DNA of 64,000 bases from Nocardia jinanensis (GCF_014645735.1 NZ_BMMH01000006.1:62001-126000), one strand, 5' to 3'; shown: positions 1 through 9,066, counted from the stretch's first letter. Made by a program: numbers and translations. Notes: generated by a model not told the origin, from the sequence alone.

Positions 1-658
1 TCGGGCTGGGTGGCGCCGACCGAACTCTTCTCGGTGGGATTCAGCATCTCCCAGGCGTAGTCGGTCGGGATCGGTCCCGCGGCAATGGCATTGAGCCTTA
101 TTCCGTGCCGGGCCCACTCGACCGCGAGCGACATCGTCATGGCGTGAACGGCAGCCTTGGCCATGGCGGAGGGAACGACGAAGGCCGAACCCGTCCAGAT
201 CCACGTTGTCAGCGTGGACAGCACGACCCCGGGGTCCCGTCCCGTATCCAGCGGCTGCCCGCCGCATGCGTGGTGTGGAAGGACCCGTTCATGACGGTCG
301 ATGTCACCGCCGCATAGGCGCGCGGACTCAAGGACTCGGTCGGGGCGATGAAGTTGGCGGCCGCATTGTTGACAACGCTGGTCAGTGGGCCGTGTTCGGA
401 CCAGATGTGGTCCATGGTGGCCGATACCAGGTCCGGGTCGCGCACATCGACGGTATGCCTGTGCACGGAGCCGGGCCGGGACGCCGAAGCATGCGCCGCG
501 GCCTCTTCGAGCACCGCGGGCCGACGACCCCAGAGATGCACCTCCGCACCGTGATCTACCAAATGCCGTGCGACGCCCCGGCCGAGGCCGGTGCCGCCGC
601 CGGTGATCAGTACTCGTTTGCCCGCGAGTGCGCGAGATGTGAAGGGTGAGACGGTCAA
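1..658 (-). pseudogene. 2,4-dienoyl-CoA reductase-like SDR, frameshifted, cut by window edge
   Basis: This is a short-chain dehydrogenase/reductase of the 2,4-dienoyl-CoA reductase subtype, expected to reduce dienoyl-CoA intermediates of unsaturated acid oxidation with NAD(P)H. The first half shows the nucleotide-binding motif TGGGTGLGRG and the NNAAANF loop of that subtype. In the CCCCGGGG run at 227-234 the frame breaks. If one base is restored, the protein continues as GVVLSTLTTWIW, then PSAMAKAAVHAM (active-site lysine) and AAGPIPTDY, and runs off the window at base 1. The TTG at 658 is chosen because AGGA lies about 9 bases upstream; an ATG at 709 and a TTG at 736 are alternatives. It is divergent from the SnoaL/dioxygenase unit. 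It may be a true pseudogene or a homopolymer sequencing error. Confidence 0.7.
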
Positions 659-700
659 GAGTTCGGTCCTGTCGATCGTATTGTCCCTGCGATGTAAATC

Positions 701-724
701 ACATACCATTTGACTAGTTAATTT
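701..724. promoter_or_regulatory. AT-rich operator-like site in divergent promoter
   Basis: The 98-base gap between the SDR and the SnoaL-like gene carries an AT-rich block with TGACTAGTTAATT at 711-723. Its reverse strand reads AATTAACTAGTCA, one base different from the TTAACTAGGTCA core found at 61109-61120. It is a likely binding site for a TetR-type regulator acting on both genes. No protein was shown to bind it. Confidence 0.4.
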
Positions 725-756
725 TATCCTGCGCAACGCTGCGAAAGGAACACCAC

Positions 757-1296
757 GTGGCTACATTCTCGACCTTTCATGAAACACGGAGTCGTCTGGA
801 GAAATTGATCGCCGCCACCGAGACGCCCCGGTGGCGGCGGGGCCTGGAGGGCTTCCTCCAGCACTGGTGGGCCGAAGTCATCGGTGACCTCGACGCCGCG
901 ATGACAGTCTTCCCAGCGGAAGTGGTGTTCCGTACCTACGGTTCGATGGGCACCTCGTCCGAGTCCACAGTCGAGCAGCGGCGGGAGGTATATCAGGCCA
1001 TCCTGGACGCCGGCATGTGCGCCGGCGGATCCTGGGACAACGAACAATTCCTCTTCGGCGACTCGGGCATTCTGATGGAAGCCACCTGGTCCTTCGTGCA
1101 CTACGGCGCGCTGATTCCGGACCATCCGGAGCCACTGGACCCTGCCGGGCTGTACTTCGTTCAACGCCCGCTCTGCCTGCTGCTGCCGTTGACCGAGGAC
1201 GGCCACTTGAAGGGCGAGATTCTCTACACCGCCCATCCGAGCCTGGTCGAGCCGCTCGATCCCGCTCGCAAGGACGATCTGCTGGGGGTTGTGTAG
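757..1296 (+). CDS. SnoaL/NTF2-like protein
   Basis: A 179-residue protein that looks like the cone-shaped SnoaL/NTF2 fold seen in ketosteroid isomerases, small-subunit dioxygenase partners and polyketide cyclases. It is Trp/Phe-rich near the N-terminus and ends in a strand-rich half, but no catalytic residues can be assigned with certainty. The GTG start at 757 follows a GAAAGGAA ribosome site seven bases upstream. It ends two bases before the Rieske dioxygenase alpha gene, so the two are almost certainly co-transcribed. An auxiliary role in the same aromatic or alicyclic ring oxidation is an inference from this position. Confidence 0.6.
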   Translation: MATFSTFHETRSRLEKLIAATETPRWRRGLEGFLQHWWAEVIGDLDAAMTVFPAEVVFRTYGSMGTSSESTVEQRREVYQAILDAGMCAGGSWDNEQFLFGDSGILMEATWSFVHYGALIPDHPEPLDPAGLYFVQRPLCLLLPLTEDGHLKGEILYTAHPSLVEPLDPARKDDLLGVV

Positions 1297-1298
1297 CA

Positions 1299-2688
1299 AT
1301 GTCGACCGCAAGCCTGCCGCGCGGCGGCATCTCGACCACCCTCCCCGATGGCACCGCCGTGTCCGACCTCATCCATCGCGATAGTCGTGAGGTCGCGATG
1401 CGGGTGCTGGTGGATCCGGACGTGTACCGATTGGAGTTGCAGCGACTGTTCGGCAGTACCTGGAACGTGGTCGGACATGTGACCGAGATTCCGAACACAG
1501 GGGATTTCGTCACCAGATACATCGGCGAGGACCCGGTCATCGTGGTGCGCGACCGCGCCGGGGACATCCAGGTACTGCTGAACGTCTGCCAGCACCGAGG
1601 GATGCCGGTGTGCCGGTCCGAAGCGGGCACCGCGACTCAATTCCGGTGTATCTACCACGGCTGGGTCTACGACGAGCGGGGCAAGTTCCTCGGATCGCCG
1701 GTCGCCAACCAGCAGATGCACGGCGATATCCTCTCGAAGAGCCAACTCGGTCTGCGTCGGGCACGGGTCGGCACGCGCGCCGGGCTGATCTTCGCCACCT
1801 TGGACCAGGACGTGCCGCCGCTGGACGAGCATCTCGGTGAAATGGCCTGGTATCTGGATCTTTTCTTCGACATCAGCGAGGAAGGGCTGGAGGTCGTCGG
1901 ACCACCACAGCGGTTCACCATTCGGGGCAACTGGAAACTCGCCGCCGAACAGTTCGTGGGCGGCGACGGCTACCACGCGCTCTCGCTGCACCGTTCGCAG
2001 TTCGACCTCGGTCTGCTCGGTACCACCGAGGCCATCACCGCGTCCACTGCGCCGGGTATGGAGGGACTCGATGTCTCTTTCGTCGAGGGACATGCCGCGC
2101 GGTGCTCGTATCTGGTGGCGATGGACCAGAACATTCCCGTATTGGAGCGGCTCGCGATCATCCCACCGGCCGGAATAACACCGGAAATGGTTCCGGCACT
2201 GGGCCGGCGCCTCGACAGCGACCAATTGCGGGTCCTCGCCGAAGCCCGGCCGGTGGTCGGGGGGGGTCTTCCCGAACACCGCGCTGTTCCGCTTCCCGTT
2301 CTTGAGCGCGGAGGGCGAACTGTCCGGGGTGGTCGGGTTCCACACCTTCGTGCCCAAAGGTCCCGACGCGGTGGAATTCTGGCATTGGTCGCTGGTCGAA
2401 CGTGGTGCGCCGCCGGAGTTCAAGGAGAAGATCCGGCGCACCACCGTGCAGACGGTGGGCACCAGTGGCCAGATCGAACAGGACGACGGTGAATGCTGGC
2501 CGGCCACGACCCGCGCCGCGCGCGGTATCTACGCCGCTGAACAGACCCTCAAATACCAGGCGCTCCGAGGTGAGAGCAAGCCGGCCGACTGGCCCGGAGG
2601 CGGCATAGTGTCGGAAGGTTTCACCAAGGACGACGGCCAGTGGTACTGGTGGCAGCGCTATTTCGACTATCTGACCGGGAAGGTGTGA
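1299..2688 (+). pseudogene. Rieske ring-hydroxylating dioxygenase, alpha subunit, frameshift at G8 run
   Basis: This is the catalytic large subunit of a Rieske non-heme iron oxygenase. The Rieske centre is visible as CQH and CIYH around residues 102-124. The mononuclear iron site is marked by GGDGYHALSLH near residue 220-230. At 2259-2266 there are eight G; with seven, the frame runs on smoothly through FPNTALFRFPFLSAEGELSG to the stop at 2688, giving about 462 residues, the normal family length. As written, the first frame runs on to a stop at 2492. The beta subunit follows within six bases. No ferredoxin or reductase for it lies nearby. A base-call error in the G run is as likely as real inactivation. 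Confidence 0.8.
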
Positions 2689-2693
2689 CTGTG

Positions 2694-3257
2694 ATGACGA
2701 CTGGGACAACACCTGATTCCCAGCTGGGCGTGGATCCGGACCAGCGAATCCGGGTAGGCGAGCCACCCCACGGCGAACTACACGAATTTCTCGACGACGA
2801 AGCGGTGCTGCTCGACAACGACCGGCTCACCGAGTGGCTGCACACCCTCGCCGAGGACCTGGTGTACCGGGCGCCGGTGCGGGTCACTCGGAATCGTGCG
2901 GAGGGCCTCGGTTTCGCCGCGGCCATGGCCCATTTCGACGACACCTACAACTCGATCGCTCGACGTATCAAACGCGCGACCGAATCACCCAACGCGTGGG
3001 CGGTCGACCCGCCGTCGCGGGTGCAGCGACACATATCGAACGTCCGTGTCTACCGCACTCCCGAGCCGGCCGAGTACCGCGTACTCAGTTACGTACTCGC
3101 TGTCCGCAGCCACGCCGACTTTGCCGACCTCGATATCGTCTCCGCGGAACGCGACGATCTGGTGCGCCGTACGGCACAGGGTTTACTTCTGGCGCGACGG
3201 GACATCTATCTGGTCCAGTCCACCCTGGGAGTCCCCAACCTCGCCTTCTTCCTCTGA
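2694..3257 (+). CDS. Ring-hydroxylating dioxygenase, beta subunit
   Basis: A 187-residue small subunit of a Rieske dioxygenase, which packs against the alpha subunit and does not carry metal. The family pattern is clear: an N-terminal helix with EFLDDEAVLLDNDRLTEW, then LVYRAPVRVTR, and a strand-rich C-terminal half with RTAQGLLLARRDIYLVQ. It starts at ATG 2694 (GTG at 2691 is equally close), five bases after the alpha stop, with GGGAAGG upstream. Pairing with the alpha subunit supports a ring-hydroxylating enzyme for an aromatic acid or polycyclic substrate; the substrate is not known. A perfect 15-bp hairpin follows the stop. Confidence 0.85.
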   Translation: MTTGTTPDSQLGVDPDQRIRVGEPPHGELHEFLDDEAVLLDNDRLTEWLHTLAEDLVYRAPVRVTRNRAEGLGFAAAMAHFDDTYNSIARRIKRATESPNAWAVDPPSRVQRHISNVRVYRTPEPAEYRVLSYVLAVRSHADFADLDIVSAERDDLVRRTAQGLLLARRDIYLVQSTLGVPNLAFFL

Positions 3258-3264
3258 GGAATGC

Positions 3265-3298
3265 ACGGATGGTTCGGCCGGCGGGCCGAACCATCCGT
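3265..3298 (+). terminator. Perfect 15-bp hairpin after dioxygenase operon
   Basis: Arms ACGGATGGTTCGGCC (3265-3279) and its exact complement (3284-3298) enclose a four-base loop, eight bases after the beta-subunit stop. There is no T-tract, as is common for terminators in high-GC actinobacteria. It probably ends the SnoaL-alpha-beta transcript. Confidence 0.7.
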
Positions 3299-3405
3299 CA
3301 TGTCATTCGAACCCGTAACGATCGGCTACAGCGGCGGCCCGAGGGTCCTACCCCCCGTGCGATGCCGGGACATCGACCGCCGATATGCCGTGCAGACCGA
3401 GACCG

Positions 3406-3433
3406 GCCACCGCCTGAAAGGTCAGGCGGTGGC
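3406..3433 (+). promoter_or_regulatory. 12-bp leader hairpin before oxidoreductase gene
   Basis: GCCACCGCCTGA (3406-3417) pairs exactly with TCAGGCGGTGGC (3422-3433) around an AAGG loop. The hairpin ends 21 bases before the ATG at 3455 and just upstream of its AAAGGTG ribosome site. It could be a second terminator, or a stem in the 5' leader that affects expression of the oxidoreductase. Confidence 0.5.
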
Positions 3434-3454
3434 GTCGACAAAGAAAGGTGATCT

Positions 3455-4366
3455 ATGCGCGCCGTGAGATTCCACGAATACGGAGATCCCGAGATCCTGA
3501 CCGTCGATCAGACCGCCGAACCACACGCCGGACCCGGAGAAATCCGTATCCGGGCCATCGCCGCCGGTGTGAACCCGGTCGACTGGAAGATCCGCGCAGG
3601 CCTCGTTCGCGAGTTCATGCCGGTGGAGCTGCCGGGCATCATCGGGCAAGATGCGGCAGGCATCGTCGACGAGGTCGGCGATGGCGTCACCACCGCGGCC
3701 GTCGGGGACGAGGTCTTCGGTCTCGCCGCGACCGGCGGCACTGCCGAATTCGTCGTCCTCAGCGCCTGGGCGAGCAAGCCCGCCGGCTGGAGCTGGGAGC
3801 AGGCCGCCGGCGCCGGTGTGGTCGTCGAGACCGCGACCAGATCCCTCGATCTGCTCGGTGTGGCCGAGGATATGACAGTGCTCATCGACGGCGCGGCCGG
3901 GGGCGTCGGCACCGCCGCGATCCAGCTCGCCCTGGCGCGGGGAGCGCGGGTGATCGGCACAGCCGGGTCGGCGAATCATGAACTGCTGCGCTCCCCCGGG
4001 GCGATGCCGACCACCTATGGTGCCGGTCTCGCCGAACGGGTCGCTGCGCTCGCTCCCGAAGGCGTGGACGCCGCTCTCGATACAGTGGGCGCGGGTTCGG
4101 TCCCGGAGCTGATCACGCTGGTGCCTGCGCCGGCGCAGGTGGTGAGCATTGCCGACCCGTCCGCGACCGAACACGGCGCCCACATGACCAGTGGGGAAAC
4201 GGTGGCAGCACACGGTCTGGCCGAAGCCGCCCGACTCGCCGCCGCGGGGCGCTTCACCATCCCGATCGATTCCGTCTTCGACCTGCAGGAAGCAGCCGAT
4301 GCACACCATCGGAGCCAGACCGGGCACGCGCACGGCAAGGTCGTGATCCGAATCCAGAACCCCTGA
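3455..4366 (+). CDS. Zinc-less NADP-dependent oxidoreductase, quinone oxidoreductase-like
   Basis: A 303-residue medium-chain dehydrogenase/reductase of the quinone oxidoreductase type, which reduces activated double bonds or quinones with NADPH. The GroES-like N-terminal domain begins MRAVRFHEYGDPEIL, with the GVNPVDWKIRAG turn near residue 40. The cofactor domain carries DGAAGGVGTAAIQLA near residue 148-162. Structural zinc cysteines are absent. The ATG at 3455 follows AAAGGTG. It lies after the dioxygenase genes but is separated from them by two hairpins, so it may be a separate transcript. Confidence 0.82.
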   Translation: MRAVRFHEYGDPEILTVDQTAEPHAGPGEIRIRAIAAGVNPVDWKIRAGLVREFMPVELPGIIGQDAAGIVDEVGDGVTTAAVGDEVFGLAATGGTAEFVVLSAWASKPAGWSWEQAAGAGVVVETATRSLDLLGVAEDMTVLIDGAAGGVGTAAIQLALARGARVIGTAGSANHELLRSPGAMPTTYGAGLAERVAALAPEGVDAALDTVGAGSVPELITLVPAPAQVVSIADPSATEHGAHMTSGETVAAHGLAEAARLAAAGRFTIPIDSVFDLQEAADAHHRSQTGHAHGKVVIRIQNP

Positions 4367-4398
4367 AATGACCGCGCCGAGACGCTGGATCCACCGCT

Positions 4399-5748
4399 TC
4401 ACGGTCTACTCGGTCCCTGGGCTCTTCCGGCTTCCGCATCCGCCGCGGGGCTGGTGTCGAGCACTTGCAGCGCCCACTGATCCTTACCACCCGCCTTGGC
4501 GCGATAGAGCTCACGGTCCGCGGCGTCGAGCAACTCTTCGGCCTGCACACCCGCCACCACCGTCACCACCGCGCCGATACTGGCCGATACCCGGAGCTGG
4601 TGCTCCCCGACCGAGATCGGGTCCGCCAGCGCAGTGACCAGGGTCCTGGCGACGGCGGCGACGCTGTCGTCGTCGGCCGACGAGGAGACCAGCACCACGA
4701 ATTCGTCGCCCCCGATCCGGGCGATCGTGTAGTCCTCGGTAGCGAGACTGTCGCGCATACGAGCGGCGGCGATACACAGAACCCGGTCGCCGACACCGTG
4801 TCCGTACCGGTCGTTGATCTCCTTGAACCTGTCGAGATCGACGAAACACAGCCCGACTCGGCCGCTGCCATCGGGTCGTGCCGACAAGTTCTCGATCTGC
4901 TCCAGCAGATGCCGCCGGTTCGACAGGCCGGTGAGCTGATCGTGACGGGCCTGCCAGTGCAGTTTCTCCTGGAGTCGGTGTCGCTCTGTCACGTCCTCGC
5001 CGACAGCGAGCAGGTAGTCGGGTCGTCCGCGGGTCCCCTTCACATAGGTAATGGAAAACGCGACCCAGACGGCACTGCCGTCCGCGCGGACTATCCGACG
5101 CTCCATCCGCACCGTGCCCTCCCGGGCGGGAACCAGCTTGTCGAACAGCCGGATACGGATCTCGTCCACATCGTCCGGGTGCGCGAAGCGGTAGATCGAG
5201 AGCCCTCGCATCTCCTCGATCCGGACACCGACCATATCGGCCAGGCACTGGTTCACCTCGATGAGCGTCCCCTCCGTGTCGCCGATGGCGATCGCCACCG
5301 CGAGGTTGTCGAAAACTATGCGGAACCGATCTCCTCCCACCGCCGCGGTAGCCCGGAACTCCGCCGATTCGCCACGGCCGGGAGGCGACGGTCGCCCGGA
5401 CCCGGCCCACCTCTGATGCCCCAGACCGACAGCCACGAGTAGAGCTGTGATGCGACGGCAGGCTACGGCCGGCACCGGTCCGGGCAGTCCACGCCCGGCC
5501 AACTCGTACAGCACCTCCGCCGACACGATGGGTACCCGCGGATCGACGAAGCCCAGGGCAGCCACCCGCTCCCCCACTCGCACACCGACGGCGGCATCGA
5601 AGGGATCAGCGGTGAGTCCCGCCGCGAGGACCTCGACCAAGTCCCCCAAGACCTCCCGCACCCGCGATGACGACAGCGCCACTTCGCCGGTCGAGCTCAG
5701 CGCCTGCCACCACCGCGATACCACATCCGAACGCAGAAGCTCCTCCAT
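4399..5748 (-). CDS. PAS-GGDEF diguanylate cyclase
   Basis: A 449-residue cyclic-di-GMP synthase. About 130 N-terminal residues are alpha-helical with no recognised domain. A PAS sensor domain follows at about 135-260 (FRIVFDNLAVAIAIGD to EDVTERHRLQEKL), then a GGDEF domain from HDQLTGLSNRRHLLE at about 268. The catalytic loop RIGGDEF is intact (GGDEF at 346-350). No RxxD inhibitory site is seen at the usual spacing before it, and there is no EAL domain. No membrane segment is evident, so it is probably cytoplasmic and senses a small ligand or redox state through the PAS domain. It is transcribed alone and converges on the oxidoreductase gene; no link to its neighbours is evident. Confidence 0.9.
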   Translation of the reverse strand: MEELLRSDVVSRWWQALSSTGEVALSSSRVREVLGDLVEVLAAGLTADPFDAAVGVRVGERVAALGFVDPRVPIVSAEVLYELAGRGLPGPVPAVACRRITALLVAVGLGHQRWAGSGRPSPPGRGESAEFRATAAVGGDRFRIVFDNLAVAIAIGDTEGTLIEVNQCLADMVGVRIEEMRGLSIYRFAHPDDVDEIRIRLFDKLVPAREGTVRMERRIVRADGSAVWVAFSITYVKGTRGRPDYLLAVGEDVTERHRLQEKLHWQARHDQLTGLSNRRHLLEQIENLSARPDGSGRVGLCFVDLDRFKEINDRYGHGVGDRVLCIAAARMRDSLATEDYTIARIGGDEFVVLVSSSADDDSVAAVARTLVTALADPISVGEHQLRVSASIGAVVTVVAGVQAEELLDAADRELYRAKAGGKDQWALQVLDTSPAADAEAGRAQGPSRP

Positions 5749-5966
5749 TGCAACCTCTGAACTAATTCCCCTGTATCTGCATTGTCCCAGCTTATCGGGG
5801 AGAAATAACGGAAGGATCGGTATGGGCCTCCGATGGCCGACCCAGGCCGGCTGCGCATATTATCGCCGAGGCAGTCCCGGTGGGCGTGGCGTTATCGAGA
5901 GGTCGCCGGCGGTGGAGGCGGCAGCGTTCATGACACCGACCGGATCCACGGTGTGCGGACGCCTGG
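5749..5966. other. Gap between diguanylate cyclase and mce operon end
   Basis: These 218 bases lie upstream of the diguanylate cyclase and downstream of the last mce-operon gene, both on the minus strand. They should hold the cyclase promoter and the mce terminator. No convincing ORF or strong hairpin was seen. Confidence 0.4.
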
Positions 5967-6878
5967 TCAGATCGGTTCGAACTTCGAAATCAGCCAGGTC
6001 CCGTCGGCCCTGACCAACTCGACACGGACCGTGCTGGCCAGCTTCGCCGGCTGCGGATTCTCCGCGGTTGTGGTGGTCTGGTTGACAAAAACGATGACTG
6101 TCGCAGTATTCGCCGCTGCGGACACGACCGCGGCCCCGGCAACCTCGGCCCGGGTGTGGACCTGTTTCTCCTTGGCAGCCGGAATCACCACATTCGTGGT
6201 GTACTCGGTGTAGTAGCCGAGGAAGTCGCCGGTCAGCTTCGCCGAGGCCGAGGAGAGATCGTTCTCCACCGTGCCCGGCCGGTAGCTCAGCAACGCCACC
6301 GTCGCATCGGAAGCCAGCCGGGCCGCGTCGGCGTGGATCTGCTCGGTGGCCTTGTCATTGCGGTAGTCCACCAGGTACTGGGTCACGGCGAGCCCGGCGA
6401 GGGCCGCGATGACGATCAGCAATCCGGCCACCGCGCGCCGGGGAGCCGCCGGGGAGCCGGGGGCGGATCCACGCAGAACTCTCGCGGCCGGGGTGCCGAC
6501 GGGTCGGCCCCCACCACCACCCTTGCCGGCCGTACGACCGATCGCGCTGTGCCGATACACCATGTTCCACACCGCGGCGATGATGACGACGGCAGCCGTA
6601 GCGACCGGAACGTACAGCCATCGCGAGCCATCGAGCGTCACCACGATGAGCGCCGAGATCACGACGATGCACGCCGGGAGCCCGGCATCGATGAGGTAGT
6701 CGAGGGCTCGCCGACGCCGGCTCGACCAGGCACCGCCCGCGGCCGGCTCGGCCGACACCGCACCTTCCGGGTGCTCATTTTCCGGATCCCGATTCGTATC
6801 TCCGGCAGCGCTGGAGGTCGGCCTCTCCTCGTCGTCGAGCCGGATGCTTGTCACGCTCTTGTCGATATCGGTGGTCAC
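5967..6878 (-). CDS. Mce-associated membrane protein with RDD-like domain
   Basis: A 303-residue accessory protein of the mce lipid importer. The N-terminal 55 residues are polar. An RDD-like two-helix membrane unit follows at about 55-115, with RRALDYLIDAGLP before the first helix and VWNMVYRHSAIGRTAGK after the second. A third helix (GLLIVIAALAGLAVTQYL, near 152-170) anchors an extracytoplasmic domain that ends in TWLISKFEPI, typical of Mce-associated proteins. The start at 6878 overlaps the stop of the previous gene by four bases (ATGA). It is last in the mce operon. The RDD-like part is read from pattern and is less certain than the Mce-associated part. Confidence 0.75.
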   Translation of the reverse strand: MTTDIDKSVTSIRLDDEERPTSSAAGDTNRDPENEHPEGAVSAEPAAGGAWSSRRRRALDYLIDAGLPACIVVISALIVVTLDGSRWLYVPVATAAVVIIAAVWNMVYRHSAIGRTAGKGGGGGRPVGTPAARVLRGSAPGSPAAPRRAVAGLLIVIAALAGLAVTQYLVDYRNDKATEQIHADAARLASDATVALLSYRPGTVENDLSSASAKLTGDFLGYYTEYTTNVVIPAAKEKQVHTRAEVAGAAVVSAAANTATVIVFVNQTTTTAENPQPAKLASTVRVELVRADGTWLISKFEPI

Positions 6879-7645
6879 GATGCGATGTACTCCATTTTGG
6901 CGATCTTGAACCGGTCCCCCTCCGGCGCTACGGTGACGCGCACCCGGAACGTACGCGGCTCTTCTTTGGCTCCGCCCGCATTCGAAACCTTCGAATGCGC
7001 GGCCACCAGTACCTGGGCGCTCCCGTCGTCGTTGACGCGCTCGAGGCCCGCCTCGGTGACCTCACCCGTGGTGACGACCTGCGCCTTCCGCACCACATCC
7101 CGGAACGGACCCGATTGCGGAGTGAACTCGTCACGCCATGCCCCGGTCGCGTCATCGAGGATCCGCGCCACGTCGTCCTCGGCGGTGTTGTGATTCACCG
7201 TCAGTACGTTGACGACCCCCTGTCGAGCCGCTTGGAGGTAGCCGAGCCGCTCCTCCGAGTCCGCAACGGCGTCTCGGTGGCCGACTGCGAGGTATCCGTT
7301 CACCCCGATGAGGCCGACAATGGCCACGACAACGGCGGCGGCGATGCCGAGGAGTAGATTCCGTTCACGTCGAGGAGGATTCGCGGCGGGTACGGCTTCG
7401 TCGGCGTCGGCGTCGGCGTCCGGAGGTTCGTCTGTGTCCCGGCTGTCCGGCGTTTCCGACCTGTCCGGCGAATCCGATTTCGCCGCCTCGGCCTCGGCTT
7501 CCGCTGCCGCGGCGACGGCTTCGGCTGCCTCCGCCTTGGCGATGGCGGCCTCCGCGGCCGCGCGGGCGGCCCGCACACGCGCACGCGCCGCGGCCGAGGG
7601 GCCCGGCACCGGAGCTACGCGGCCGGGTTCAACATGGTCTGCCAT
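6875..7645 (-). CDS. Mce-associated membrane protein, Ala/Glu-rich N-terminus
   Basis: A 256-residue Mce-associated protein. Residues about 20-65 are almost only Ala, Glu, Lys and Arg and should form a charged cytoplasmic helix or coiled coil. An acidic Pro/Asp-rich linker follows. A single membrane helix (LLLGIAAAVVVAIVGLIGV) at about 98-118 leads to an extracytoplasmic domain ending in RFKIAKMEYIAS. The ATG at 7645 is preferred because GAGGAG lies seven bases upstream, although this start lies inside mceF; reading further upstream would give a longer, unlikely protein. Such proteins stabilise Mce complexes in mycobacteria; a like role here is inferred. Confidence 0.78.
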   Translation of the reverse strand: MADHVEPGRVAPVPGPSAAARARVRAARAAAEAAIAKAEAAEAVAAAAEAEAEAAKSDSPDRSETPDSRDTDEPPDADADADEAVPAANPPRRERNLLLGIAAAVVVAIVGLIGVNGYLAVGHRDAVADSEERLGYLQAARQGVVNVLTVNHNTAEDDVARILDDATGAWRDEFTPQSGPFRDVVRKAQVVTTGEVTEAGLERVNDDGSAQVLVAAHSKVSNAGGAKEEPRTFRVRVTVAPEGDRFKIAKMEYIAS

Positions 7646-9066
7646 GACGGCTCCTCGGTGACGTGGTGCGGGTTGCGGGCGAGATCTTGTTGGGTATACG
7701 CCTGCCCGTCCGGGCCCACATACGCGCCGGTCTCCGGGTCGTAGGACGCGGTTCCCACTGATGGTGTGGCGGCGGCCGGTGCCGCTGCCCCCGGTGCGGG
7801 CGGCGCATTTCCCGCCGACGGCCGATACTCGGGGTTGTCGATGTAGGACTGCGATTCCCCGATCCACGGGTTGGTGCCGAGAGGCTGGTATTCCTCGTCG
7901 CTCTTGCACATCTCGACCGTGGGGGCGCGTTTTCCGGGTCGGTCCATACAGGGGTAGTTACGCGCCCCGCGCACCGCGTTCTGATCGGTCTGTGGCAGAG
8001 CGCAATACAGTGGGCGCGCTGGTCGCGTCGGGGCGTCCTGTGCCGACCCGTTGCGCCGCTCGGCGGCGGGCAGGAAGCCCACCGTGCACGGCTCGGGCGC
8101 GTTCAGGTTGAGGTTGAACGCCAGAATTCCGGAGTCGGTTCCCCCGGTGTTGGGGAAGTTGACCGTATCCACCGCGCTCATCCCCGCCGGCAGAATGACC
8201 AGAAGCTGCTCCAGCCCGGCGTTGTAGGTCGCCGCGACCTGCCCGAGGCCCACCAGGTTCGCGAGCAGGATCGGCGTGGTCGGCCGCAGACTCTGGAACA
8301 GCGCGTTCGCCTCGTCGGCGGCGTCGGCGCCACTGATCAGCAGATCGCGCACCTGCTGGTCGCTCGCCGCGAGTTGCCCTGTCAAGGTGTCGACGCTGGA
8401 GGCCCATGCGCGGATCGCCTCGTTGCTGATCGCCCCGGCATGCAGCACCGGACCGGCGTCCTCGATCAACGTCGTGATCGGCGAGATATTGTCCAGGACA
8501 CCGGACGTGAGCGCATGCGACGAATCCAGCAGGCGTTGCAGCGAGGGCCCCGTACCGTGGAACGCGTTGTAGCCCTCGTGGATCACAGTCCGCAGATTCG
8601 CCCGCGGTATCGCGTCGAGACCGCGATCGACGGTATCGATCAGGGTTCCGATCTCCTGCGGAACCGACGTACGGTCGACGGGTATGACGTCTCCGTCCCG
8701 GAGGAACGGCTCGCCATCGGCCCGTGGTATCAGATCGATGTACTGCTCGCCGATCGCGGAGCGGCTGTGCACATTCGCGTCGAGGTTCTTCGGCACCTTC
8801 TCGTCGCTGAACATGCTCAACGTCGCTTCCGCGCCGGCGGGCGTGGCCGCCACATCGACCACTTTGCCCACCGTCGCGCCGCGGTAGCTGACGTTCGCTG
8901 TCGCGTAGAGGCCGCCGTTGGTGGCGAGTTCGACCTTGACGGTGTACCGGCCGATACCGAGCTGCGCGGGGATCTGCATGTACTCGATGCCCATGATGGT
9001 CACCGAGATGACGGTCAGGATCGAGAAGACGGCCAGCTGGATCCGGACGAATTTCGACAGCACCAT
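7615..9066 (-). CDS. mceF: Mce family protein F
   Basis: A 483-residue lipid-binding Mce protein, the last of six. It starts MVLSKFVRIQL with one membrane helix (residues about 7-28), then the MCE domain (YTVKVELATNGGLY to about residue 135) and a long helical region that builds the hexameric lipid tunnel. The tail is Pro/Ala-rich and ends with a typical MceF pattern, GAYVGPDGQAYTQQDLA. The ATG at 9066 shares one base with the mceE stop (TGATG), which fixes the start. Its 3' end overlaps the next gene by 31 bases. Confidence 0.9.
   Translation of the reverse strand: MVLSKFVRIQLAVFSILTVISVTIMGIEYMQIPAQLGIGRYTVKVELATNGGLYATANVSYRGATVGKVVDVAATPAGAEATLSMFSDEKVPKNLDANVHSRSAIGEQYIDLIPRADGEPFLRDGDVIPVDRTSVPQEIGTLIDTVDRGLDAIPRANLRTVIHEGYNAFHGTGPSLQRLLDSSHALTSGVLDNISPITTLIEDAGPVLHAGAISNEAIRAWASSVDTLTGQLAASDQQVRDLLISGADAADEANALFQSLRPTTPILLANLVGLGQVAATYNAGLEQLLVILPAGMSAVDTVNFPNTGGTDSGILAFNLNLNAPEPCTVGFLPAAERRNGSAQDAPTRPARPLYCALPQTDQNAVRGARNYPCMDRPGKRAPTVEMCKSDEEYQPLGTNPWIGESQSYIDNPEYRPSAGNAPPAPGAAAPAAATPSVGTASYDPETGAYVGPDGQAYTQQDLARNPHHVTEEPSWQTMLNPAA

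Noticed and set aside
2253-2302. Programmed ribosomal frameshifting in the Rieske alpha gene
   Set aside because: No slippery heptamer with a downstream stem was recognised, and the family does not use recoding. A G-run error or mutation is simpler.
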